This document shows, piece after piece, positions 43,823 to 54,471 of a DNA stretch of 64,000 bases; position 1 is the first letter of the stretch; each line of letters starts with the position of its first letter. Under the pieces are notes generated by a model. It did no database searches. It was not told where the DNA came from and saw only the letters and a program-made list of their open reading frames with translations. A program made the translations under genes and the position numbers. This DNA comes from Prunus persica (taxonomy: Eukaryota; Streptophyta; Magnoliopsida; Rosales; Rosaceae), in the NCBI RefSeq assembly GCF_000346465.2, contig NC_034011.1:23510264-23574263 (forward strand). Direction: 5' to 3'.

Positions 43823-46800
43823 TCAATAATTGCCCTGTTTAATAATTTGGAAAACAAACTCTGCCCATTCATTCCGGACTTCATCAATGGCTTCTTGGGG
43901 GTATGAAGCTTCCTGGTTTCCCTTGGCATACTGCATAAACAATGACTATTAGGGTTTATAAATAAAAAGAAATTCAATCACAGACGACGATATTTTTCAT
44001 AACCGACGTAGTATATCCATTCAACGACGTTAATTTTACATGACCGTCGTTGATAATACAAAAAACGACGTGAAATGTATGAAGGTAATTTCTTCTTACC
44101 TTATTCTCAAACCCCAAGGAAGGATCCATGATGATGTCCCTCATGAAGCGCATCACATAATACCCGCATTCGACATTGCTGGGTTGCTTTGGTGTGCCTG
44201 AGAGAGTTTTCCAAATTACATTTTTACGTCCTGCTCGGGCTATGTGGGTATTATATATTTTTAAAGCACTGTTCACGATGTTTTTCGCCTCTTCGTCGAC
44301 CACACGATGACCTGGCAGAGGATCCAGAAAATAGACGGTCTCCTTCTTTGCTCTTACAATCAGCAAGATCCAATGACGGCTGCACAAAATTAATATAAAA
44401 ACGACGGTTATTTACAAAAACGACGTATTATAGTATTTCACACGACGAAATAAAGTAGATAACGACGACATTATATATTTATCACGACGATAAATAAATA
44501 CCGACGTGGTTAGTAGTTTCAAACGACTAAATAAAATAAAACACCGACGTGGTTAGTTTATAAGCTGTCATTTATTGAAAATCATAAAAACAAAATCCTA
44601 AGGAGACTAACCCTGGATTGTAAGGCATCATGAAAATCTGTTCACCGTCTGTCTTCTGAAGTCGAGCTGCTACCAGTCGTGATCTTTCAGTTATTGTTCC
44701 AGAGTTGGCACTAACTGTAGCAGGGTCGATAAAGCCAACCATGCTGCACATATTGGCTTGTTTCAAAACATCGTGTAAGTACCTAAATACATAAAATAAT
44801 ATAAACAAGTCAGCACAAACAAACACGACGGTTATGTATAAAAAAACGACGTATTATAATATTTCACACGACGTACTGAAATAGATGAGGACGTTATAAT
44901 ATATTTATCACGACGGTAGTTAGTTAAGACGACGTGGTTAGTTAGTTAAGACGACGCAATATATAAACCAACGAGGTATTATTTTAGAAGTACAAACCTC
45001 ATATATACAGCCAATACAGTAGCTCCAATTTCTTCCATGCCTGCAAATTGTGTAATATCTTCAGGCAGGAGGAAGGTATCGCGCTCACCACCAAACACCT
45101 CCTTATCAATTGTAAATTGGAGTGTCTTATCCTCAGGCAGGAGTGTCGTTTCCACAAAACGACAAAGGGTTTTTAAAGAAGATGGCGCCTCCATATTTGA
45201 ATAAGCACCAACTTCAATAACCTGTTTAAAGAAATAAAAAAAATGACGTGGTAATTCAATAAAGACGACGGTTTAAGGAATAAAACGTCGTCTTAAAAGT
45301 ATTTAAACGACGGTGAAAAAAATGTCGTGGTAATTCAATAAAGACGACGGTTTTATGAATAAAGCGTCGTCTGAAACCATTTAAACGACGGTGCAAAAAC
45401 CGTCGTTTAAATATTTTATTACGTCTTAAAAAAAGTCCGCCGTCTAAGTTTTAAACAAACGACGGATTAAATAAAAATATCGACGTCTGAAATTTTGAAA
45501 AACAAATAAAAAAGGCAAAGTTATGTGAACATACCTTGTCGTCATGCTTTTCTTCATCTTCTTTCTCCTTTTCTTCTTCCTTCTCTTCATCTCTTTTTTC
45601 TTCTTCCTTCTCTTCATCTGGCTGATGTTTCCCCATTTTGGCAGTATCATCCTCCAAATGTAGGGATCTCACATCACCTCCAGAGCAGCTAGCTTTGTCA
45701 GACATTGAATTTTTGGGGCTTTGGCTAATTCTTGGTTTAAGCATGCTTGGATCAAAATTGGGAATTAATTGGGAAAGCTGACTCAGGAAATGCTCCCTCT
45801 CAGCCTCTACCAATTGTTTTGTCCTAGCCTCCATCCTTAAGGCCTCTTCCCTTGCCTTAGCCTCCATCTTTTTAGTCTCTTCTTGAAGGAGAACTCTTAA
45901 ACTGTCCTTCAAACGGTCGTCAAAGCTCACCCTCTGTGGTTTGGGCAAATTGAAATATTGCCTTGGGGAAACACCAGCACCAACTCCCCTCACTCTGCCT
46001 GGATGCTCGGGGCCCAAAGCCATGGTCAGCACATCATTGCTGCCATCTACTCTGACTTTGCCTTCCTAGACTTGTTTCTGCAATTCATCCTAAAACAAAG
46101 ATAAACAAAAAAACACACGACGGTTATTTATGTACAAACGACGTATTATATAATTTCACACGACGCAATAACGTATAAACCGACGTTATTATAACTTATC
46201 ACGACGGTAGTTATACCGACGTGGTTATTTATTTAAAACGACGAAATGAATAAACAACCGACGTCTTATGCTATAATTAAAGAAAACAGAGTAGTGATTC
46301 CTATTTAGACCGTTAACGACGTTTTTAAAAAAGTTTCGACGTGGTAATATCATTCAAACGACGCGAAAATGAACCACCGACGTCTTATGCTATAATTACA
46401 GAAAATTAGTAGTGATTCCTATTTAGACCTTTAACGACGTTTTTAAAAACTTTTCGACGTGGTAATATCATTCACACGACGAAAAATATAACATACGACG
46501 TAATAAGAATAATTCACAGTTTAATAAAAATTTAAAACAGAGTGATAGTAGGCTTACAATTAATTTTGCTTTCTCTGCCACCTTTGGATCAGGGATGTTA
46601 CCATGTTTGTCCTGTCTAGCTCTCTTTCATAAGGTAGATCGATCAATTTCTACCCCAGGCATGGTTTCCTCCAATTGATCCTCCAATCCAGCATATCCTT
46701 TTCGAGACAATCGATGATTGTACTCGAGTTTCTCCCCAATCTGTGCATGTTGAGAATGCACAGACTCAAAATCTTTGGATAGCCTTGAAGCTACAAAGGC

Positions 46801-47367
46801 ATCCCATTGTGCTTTCTCTATGAATTTATATGTTTCAGGGGGTTGGCTTAATTTCTCCCTGTCATTGGTGTATGGAAGGATATAATGCCTCGTTAGTGTA
46901 GACTTGAAATCCTTCTATTTCTTGGAAGCAGAAGCTAAAACAGAGGTCTTGCCCCCTTGGCCTACGACAAAAGCCATGTCAACTGCTTCCCAAATCTGCT
47001 CCTTTATATCCTTGGGGATTTGGGACCATTTCTTGTCCACAAGTGGGATCCTGGAGCGTGCCAACACACCAATATACGACTGCATCTCAATATGTGCTTG
47101 GCCAACACCTTTCCCCCTTTTATTGTACTCAACAATTGGCCTCAGTTTCTGAAGCTTTCTCTTCACAACACGAGGCATTGTGCTCATACCTCGACCAATC
47201 TTTGAATCATCAGAGATTGTTGTCTGGCTGGTTGGTTCTGTCTCAGCAGATGATGAAGCAAACTTCATCTTCTTCGAAGACTTCATCTCCTTCGAAGACT
47301 TGTCTTGAGGAGCTACCATTCCAAGCTTCTTGGAGCCAGAATCCTTAGTTTGTTGTTGAGAAACCAT
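43823..47367 (-). pseudogene. CACTA accessory gene: TNPA-like plus Ulp1 (C48) protease, three nonsense codons
   Basis: Six exons with consistent phases: 46558-47367, 45535-46089, 44998-45221, 44612-44782, 44100-44379, 43823-43930 (716 codons in all). Exon 1 carries an En/Spm plant transposase segment (DFKSTLTRHYILPYTND, SRLSKDFESVHS, HRLSRKGYAGLEDQLEE). Exon 2 is a charged coiled coil (KKMEAKAREEALRMEARTKQ) and a Glu/Lys-rich stretch. The last exons form a C48/Ulp1-like cysteine protease with His (RHWILLIV), Asp (YFLDPLPG) and Cys (PSNVECGYYVMRFMRD), ending in VRNEWAEFV. In-frame stops occur at 46915-46917, 46627-46629 and 46066-46068. The first two sit where Trp is expected. Translation would end early, so this copy is probably inactive unless stops are bypassed or downstream starts are used. 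Confidence 0.85.
46258..46490. repeat. Tandem duplication in TNPA-like intron (about 119-bp unit)
   Basis: CCGACGTCTTATGCTATAAT begins both units (about 46258 and 46377). Each contains several GACG motifs. Similar short tandem duplications occur at 45245-45400 and 47515-47645, also in noncoding parts, so the motif arrays grow by local duplication. Confidence 0.88.
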
Positions 47368-48799
47368 TTTAACAGACAAAACTGCAAGTGAAAATATTTC
47401 AGGAAAACATTAAGAACACAAACGACGGTATTAAAAAAATACGACGTATGATATGATTTTAGACGACGCAATGAAATAATCTCAGACGTAATAAATGTTT
47501 AAAACCATTATTTATATAACGTCGTGGTATATATGTTCACACGACGTCAATAGTAATACACCGTCGTGGTAAACTATTATTTATATAACGTCGTGGTATT
47601 TATGTTCATACGACGTTAATAGTAATACACTGTCGTGGTATTAACATTCACACGACGTAAAACAATAAGATATTTTGTCGTCTATATTAGATACCAACCC
47701 TAGTTTCTTTTTCTTTATATTTTATCAAATAAGGGAAAAACAAAAACCATTGTTCAGCGAAATCAAACCTGCAATTAAACAAGCATATAAAAAAAGACTA
47801 TTATTTTAAAAACAACTTTGTCAATTTTCAGACGACGCTAGAACAACTGACGAACCGTCGTGGTCTACCGTCGTCTTATTTAGTTGAGGTAGTTGTCTTC
47901 AAAGTTGGAAACTTTCCCTCTTTGTCTGTATATTTTATCAAACTTGGAAAGAAGTAAAATGATTTTGGCCAGAAAAAAGGTAAAAAGATTTTTCAAACAA
48001 AAAACGTATGAGCATGCAAAACAGTAACCAAAATAGTGAAAATGAAAGCTTACCTTTTGCGTGCAATGAAAGCAAGAGGAAGATGATCGATGTTTAAGTT
48101 CAAGGACGACGAAGAAGACGAGAGGAAGACGATGAGAAACTCTGACAATACTCTGACAAGGAAAAAAGACGAAAATGTTTCTCTGGAGATTGAAATTTTT
48201 AATCGGGTTTGGAAACAGTGCATGTGTAAGTCGAAAAGTTGCTTACATATAAAACCATTTCAAAAAAATAATACGGCGGTTACATTTAACTACGTCGTTT
48301 TTAACTAACACGACGAAATATTTTTCGTTCGACGTGGAATCATTTCATTTAACGTCGTTAGGTTTAATATAACCGACGTGGATTTTAATTTTTAAATTAT
48401 GAATAGAATTTTTTTTCCCGTGACCTTTCAGTTTATTTTTCAATTACAGTGCGTTATAAATAGAGTTTTTTTTCTGGAGGAAATTTAAAACGAAGGAAAT
48501 TAATATTCTGCAATATGTAAAGTTTCTTTTTTGGATGACAGATTTAAATAAAATAAGAATATAAAAACAACTAATGTGTAAGTTAACTCGCGTCATGGTA
48601 GATTATTTAAGACGTCGTGATTATTAATGTACCGACGTGGAGTTCTGTAATATACGTCAGTAATACAAAATACGACGGTAAATTTAACTTCGGACGTGGT
48701 AAATAAATACGACAGTAGTGTTGTAGGTACCGTCGTAGTAAATTGTCGCTTTCATTCATTTTCGCGGTTTACATTTAGGGTTCCAAGTTCTTCCTCTCT

Positions 48800-49240
48800 C
48801 AGAGACACTGTCTCTCACATCTCAAAGACAATAATTTGGAGGTCTTTCTCAAAGAGAAATTGAGCTTACATTTAGGCTAGTTGACAAGAAGAAGCTTGTC
48901 AACTAGCCTTCTCACTTCCTTGATCAAGCCTGATAGGACACTTAGTGCTTCTGAATACTCCTTGCTTTCCATCAAAAGAGATGCAAGCCTGGCCTCCACT
49001 CGCTGTCGAAGGAAAGTTCGCTTCTCAGGGAAATCTGAAGATCAGATGTGCCTGATCCTCTGCTTGATTTTTTTGACTAAGAAGATCCGTCAGATTTGTG
49101 ATAGCCTCTTCCTTTATCCGTAGAGCTTCAGAAGAAGAAGATGGGTTTCAAGAATGCGATAAAGAATAGAAATGGCTTCAGATGGCCTCTAAAGCATGAG
49201 CAATCGAATCAGTAGTTGCTGGGAGATATGATGAAGACAT
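48800..49240 (-). pseudogene. Captured RPN6 (26S proteasome subunit, PSMD11) fragment inside CACTA
   Basis: The minus strand starts MSSSYLPATTDSIAHALEA at 49240, then after a small shift gives SEAISILYRILE, EALRIKEEAITNLTDLL and, past a deletion, EKRTFLRQRVEARLASLLM and EYSEALSVLSGLIKEVRR, ending in a decayed SKLNFSLRK block near 48840. These are the N-terminal parts of the proteasome lid subunit RPN6 with part of the middle missing. Stops and frameshifts rule out a working protein. Introns at some junctions seem lost or deleted. The host copy must lie elsewhere; it was captured by the transposon. Confidence 0.85.
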
Positions 49241-50339
49241 TGTCAATGCTTTGAACTATACAAGTCCTGCAGAAAGATAAAGGACCAAACTGTTAAAGAA
49301 ACTGAAACAACGGCGGTTTTCTGTTCTACCGTCGTCTTTTCTCGTCGTCTATATTAAGGTAAGATGGCGGTAGATTTATAATTACCGATGTAGATTATTT
49401 TGTTAAACGTCGTTAAGTGTACTACAACCGACGTGGATTTTATTTTTAAATTATAAATAGAGTTTTTTTTCCAGAATTCTTTCAGTTTTAGTTTTCAATT
49501 ATAAAGCGTGATAAATAGATTTTTCTTTCCCGAGGAAATTTAAAATGAGGGAAATTAATGTTCTAGAATTTGTAAACTAACACGACGCAATATTACTAAC
49601 CCGAGGAAATTATAAATAGATTTTGCTTCCTGAAGAAATTTTAAATTAATTCAGTTTGAAACAAAACGACGGTTTTTTGTTATGCCGTCGTTTTTAACTA
49701 ACACGACAGATTTAAATAAAATAAGAATATAAAAACAACGACTGTTTTTTTACTACTGTCGTCGTTTTTCGTCGTCTTAAGTAAGACTAAGACGACGTAA
49801 TATATTTGTTGAGTGACGTTGATTTGTTTTTAAATGTCGTTAGGTATAATATAACCGTCGTTGAAAATTGTCTCTCTGATTGCAAATTTGCAACGACGTT
49901 GATCAACTTCCAAAAAATTGTCTCTCTGATTGCAAATCTGTGTCATCTGTTAAGATTATTTTGTATTTTAAAGCCGTGGATTTGTTTGTAATTATACGGC
50001 GTCTTATACGAAAACCTCGTCGTGTTATTTTATGAGTAAAAACGGCGGCTTTTATTGAAATCGTCGTCTTTACTTTCTACGTCGGTCTATTCATAACTTC
50101 TGCCGTTCTTTGTTTGCTTTGATTTTACACTGCGAAAATCTGTTTCAAATAGACGTCGGTTGTTTAATTAGGTACGTCGTTGTTTTTGAACAGCCATTTG
50201 AATCTCCATTTTTTAGTTGTCTAAGGTGGTATTACACGACGGTGTTTTTAGAACCGTCGTCTTTTTAAAAACCACGACGGTTTTCACTTAGACCGTCGTT
50301 GTTTTCTGATCGTCTTTTTCACTTTTTGTAGTAGTGCAA

Positions 50340-50714
50340 ACCCAACTAATTAGTTTCAAGAGGCCAAAGATGGATTTCTATATATTGCTTACTAGTTGTA
50401 GGCTTGTAGCCACAACAACTTATTGATCAACTATGGCGATAAGACTACAAAAAGGTGGGTGATTGATTGAGCTAAAAAGGCTTTTCCCACCAGAAATTCT
50501 TGTTTGTCACGGTCACGGTCATGGTTGTGGGAGCAAATAAATCCGACGTCCAATTAGAAGACGCCATATAAAAATAAAAAAAAGCTTATTCTAAAAATAT
50601 ATTATTTAAATCAATAAATCAGGTTTAATAATATATTTAATAGGGAAGCTACCTATTTAAGTTGAGGGAATTCCCTCAATCAAATTATTCCTAACTTCGA
50701 AAAATTTCTAAAAT

Positions 50715-50758
<44 letters not shown>

Positions 50759-51400
50759 GAAATCCTCCCCATCTCTTTCTTTCTCTCTCTCCAACCGAAA
50801 TCCTCCCCATCTCTTTCTTTTGCTGGTGTTGTCGTTGCCCTACTTGGACCGATTTTGGAGCAAGTGTAGCTACACCCACCTTTGTCGCCACAACCTTTAA
50901 ATGTTGCACTTATTCACGCCTCTGGAGAAACCCTAGGTCATCATTAACTTGACTCCACATAATTATCTCATGCCTGCCCAAACAGCCAAGCAGATCTTAA
51001 TCGTAAGGTTGATAAGCCAACTAGGTAAGTTAAGGACCAAAGCAACTTGGTTGATCAACTACTTAGGCAAATCAACTTGGTTCGAGACTTTGAACCAAGG
51101 TTCAATGGTGAAGAGAGAATGATAAGTGAGTGCACCGGCAGACAGCTCGAAAAATCCCAAGGAGACTGAGTAAGGACCAGCAGGCAATAAGGAAGGCAGG
51201 CACGAGATGATCAACATGCTGGAATGTCACAAGCATTCGTGAGCCGCGACCAAAGCAGGATGAGCCTCTGTTCGAGATTAGGCCCACAACTAACATGCAC
51301 TCAAGACTGGGGTTACAATATGATGTCAACACCCGCTTGGGCCCATAGAGAAGCATTCGTTCGAGATTAAGTCCATAGGCAGACCAACCTCATAGTCCTC
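50340..51400. other. Flank of CACTA element; simple repeats, no gene
   Basis: Holds a (CT)n tract at about 50719-50752 followed by a tandem pair of CCAACCGAAATCCTCCCCAT units. From about 50940 the base composition rises in G+C, probably the leader of the Gypsy relic that follows. No protein recognised. Confidence 0.5.
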
Positions 51401-52060
51401 TACATAAAGAGCGTGAAGGAAGACACTTACTTGCTCGAATCAGAAGAGTACATTCCAGGCCACATGTTGCAGAGAATCCTTCTCAAGCTTAATCTACCAA
51501 TGCACAGCGTCGGCAAGCCAGCAGGAGAGAACAACCCCCTTCAGTTGATGAGGAGGTTGATTAGCGACGCCGACACTACATACGATGTCAGCAAGAGCCA
51601 CAAGCATTGCGAGTAGAAGATGTCGACAAGCTCGTTAATGATCAACTCTAAGGCCTACGGGTCAAAGAATATTTGGAGGATGCCCTGCACAAGAAAGTAG
51701 ACTAAGTGAACTCCTCACCGTTCACTGACGAAATTGAGCAAGCAACCCCACCAAGGAGGTTTTCAATGCCTACCTTCACACCATTCAAAGGGGACTCCGA
51801 CCTCGAAAGCCACCTCAAGCATTTCAGGAGTGTCATGATACTCTACAGAGGCAATGATGCACTGATATGCAAGGTGTTCGCCATGACCTTGCGGGGAGCA
51901 TCCCATGATTGGTTTCATACCTTAGTGCCCAAGTCTATCATCAGCTTTAGAAAGTTAGCCCTCACCTCTAAAAAGGTGTATACTTCCTACCGGGTGGTCA
52001 AGAAGTAAGTTGACCACCTCTTCAACTTGAAGAAAAAGCACGATGAGTCTCTCTGAGATT
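51401..52060 (+). mobile_element. Gypsy-type gag relic (retrotransposon)
   Basis: From 51706 the plus strand reads NSSPFTDEIEQATPPRRFSM, then PFKGDSDLESHLKHF, FAMTLRGASHDWFHTLVP and, after a stop at 52006, VDHLFNLKKKHDESL. This is the retrotransposon gag core typical of plant Gypsy (Tat-like) elements. It is broken and followed by CT-rich simple sequence with no protease or RT, so it is a fragment. The stretch 51401-51616 is open and probably upstream gag, but I cannot align it. Confidence 0.8.
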
Positions 52061-54035
52061 ACTCTCACCGTGAATCACTGCTTCTCTCCCTCTATCTCTC
52101 TCTTACTCTCACCACTGCTTCTCTCACTGACTCTCTCAACTATACCTCTCCCAACCCTCTCTCTCTCTCTCTCTCAACTCTCACGGTCACTCTCCCTCTC
52201 ACAGTGATAACATTTAGGTTATGGTTGTTAAATTTTAATTGTTATTGTTAGGTTTTTAAGATTTAGGATTTGGTTGTTAAATGTTTGGGATTTTTTTTCT
52301 TATGCTATTTGAAAGAAAAGTTGCTTCTCTGCTTGAGATTCCACTCAAAACATCAAGGTGAGGTTCTCTGCTTCTCAAGGTGAAGAAGAGAAGAGAGAAG
52401 GAGAAAGGGTTTGTTTTATTTATTAAAAAAAATATGTTAATTTTTAGTTTTTAAATATTTTAAGAGATGTTACGTTTTTTCTATTTTTTTTAACTTGGAG
52501 TCCCCAAAGACAAGAAAAATATTACCCTACCCTAAATTCCTGAGTCCTCCATTGATTATAACAACGTTAATAATGAGTTAGGGTTGATATACCATGATAT
52601 TTTGAACTTTTGTTGTCCTTGGAATGAAACAAAGTGTCCATATAGAATATGAAATCCAAGAGGCATAAAGTACAGGAAAAAAGCTCTGGTTGTGTGACAT
52701 TAATGTTTGAGATTTTATGAGGATTCACTCAACCTGCAATATGTGGGTTAGGGTTGATGATTGAGATGCAAAAGAAACACAAGATATATAATTGAAGTTA
52801 TTGACTATCTTATGACCTATATGATGACATCTGCCATTTGATATTAAATTTTCCGTGTAGGCAAGAAAAACTCTAATGAGTAACTCTAGTCCTTTTCAAA
52901 GGGAGATTTTCCAATTCTAGGAAAGTGGCTTATTTGGATGGGGATAGATGGATATGCATGGCTAATATCCATGTGTGTGCGTGGCTGCATTTCTATCTCA
53001 AAATTTGAGGCTCACTTGGCACTGCATGTCCACTTCTAGGCTATATGTGTATGTATCATTCTCTCACTAAACAAATAATTAAAGAAAATTCTTCCACCTC
53101 ACACTTTTTGTCACCATCCCTTTGGCTAAGTGAGCAATCAGCTTGTTTCTCATTCTTTAAGGACGGACGCAAACCACTCCATTTTGTGTTGTTTGGCCAA
53201 CAAAAGATGTTTCATATGAATTCTATTTTCCATTATTTATTTATTTATGATAATTTCATCATTTCCATTCAAATGACTGAGAAAAGGGAAGGATTGAGTA
53301 ATTAACAGATTTCAAAGTGATTAAATGTATAAAATTATGGCTGCTTTTATGGCCTTATCTTGTCACCAATTATTGTTAATTCATGGAGCATATTATTAAT
53401 TAGTAACTGACTAACAAATCCAATTTATATATTTTTTTTTCTTGGAAGATACAAATTTTCCCTTTTATGTTTTCTGGCTTTTTCAAAATTATCATACATG
53501 TGATATTGCTCATAGATAAATACAGATAACTTTAACAGGAAAATGGTACCGCATGGATGAAATGCAATCGCCCTTGTCAAGACTGAAAAGGACACAATAA
53601 CAAAAATATACAAATATGATTGTTTTCCTTCTATTTTTTTTCTTTCAAAAAAATAAAGAAATATGAGAAAAATGACCCTTGGATTTTACAGAGAATCAAG
53701 TCGTTCTTGTAAACACTAAAAACATATAATCCTAGCTCAAGCTACTTAAAAACCACCTAAGTGCGGAGAAAGTCTTAAATTTCATGTGATAAGAAAGATA
53801 GAAACATAAATTATATAGAAACCTGCAGAGAGGAAGTGTTTGTCCAAAAAGTGGGCATTAAAGAGAAGTCAGAGGGGGTGGAGATCTATAAGTCTCATAA
53901 GTATTGCGTGGTAAGCCTTCCAAGTTCTTTAAACGCTTACATTGTGAGCTCCAACTCCTCCAACCGTTTTGATTCATTCATCTTACCTCTCCAACTTTGT
54001 TCTTTCCGAACTCCCTTCATCTCCATGATCTCTCT

Positions 54036-54088
<53 letters not shown>

Positions 54089-54158
54089 TAGCTAGATTCC
54101 AATTTCACTCTCAAATCTCAACCTTTCAATCTCAAACTTTGTTTTGCTAAAAACACAG
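52061..54158. other. Intergenic; CT-rich tracts
   Basis: CTCTCT-rich sequence at 52070-52200, then ordinary AT-rich DNA. A (CT)n run at 54034-54084 lies in the presumed promoter or leader of the small gene at 54271. No other gene recognised. Confidence 0.5.
54034..54084. repeat. (CT)n microsatellite
   Basis: Long pure CT run in the leader or promoter of the 66-aa gene; a shorter one follows the gene at about 54633-54653. Confidence 0.9.
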
Positions 54159-54270
54159 GTTATGTTACTTTCTCTGTCTCAAATCTCAGTTCCCTTTGGT
54201 GGGTTGTAGCCAGAATTTGGGTTTTGGTTTTCTTATTCATTGCTCAATCTGCAGGTGTGGTAGAGTTGAA

Positions 54271-54471
54271 ATGATGATGCTGGGATTGGAGAGGTTGGTG
54301 TTGAATTTGAAATCCAAGTTGAGGTCTTTGAAGGTGAACAAGAAGCCTTATGACAAGATTGAAAAGAGTGAGAGCATGAGAGTTGAAATAAGGAGCAAGA
54401 AGGCCAGAAAGCTCATTGAAAAGACTTTGAAAGTAGCAGATTCTCCCAAGTCCAAAACCTTCGCTTTTTGA
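54271..54471 (+). CDS. Small basic plant protein (66 aa), conserved-looking
   Basis: Short frame starting MMMLGLERLVLNLKSKLRSL and ending SKTFAF. It is Lys/Arg-rich and probably helical, with a regular charged pattern (EKSESMRVEIRSKKARKLIE). A probable 5' UTR intron (54159-54254, CACAG|GTTATG to TCTGCAG) precedes the ATG, and a (CT)n leader typical of plant promoters lies further up. Gene-like context and the non-random sequence support a real gene; I have only a vague sense of similar small proteins in other plants and cannot give a function. Confidence 0.55.
   Translation: MMMLGLERLVLNLKSKLRSLKVNKKPYDKIEKSESMRVEIRSKKARKLIEKTLKVADSPKSKTFAF

Larger units (their letters stand above)
36950..50336. 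mobile_element. Complete CACTA (En/Spm-like) DNA transposon, 13,387 bp
   Basis: The left end reads CACTACTACAAAAAAGCAAA; the right end is the inverse complement of CACTACTACAAAAAGTG. Both ends are flanked by CAA (36947-36949 and 50337-50339), the 3-bp duplication expected for CACTA. Inside are two minus-strand genes: a TNPD-type transposase (38482-41856) and a TNPA/Ulp1 gene (43823-47367), plus a captured RPN6 fragment. The noncoding DNA is filled with ACGACG and CGTCGT motifs. Left subterminal DNA contains a 497-bp-period direct duplication. Matching ends and target duplication show an intact insertion, not a relic. Confidence 0.95.
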
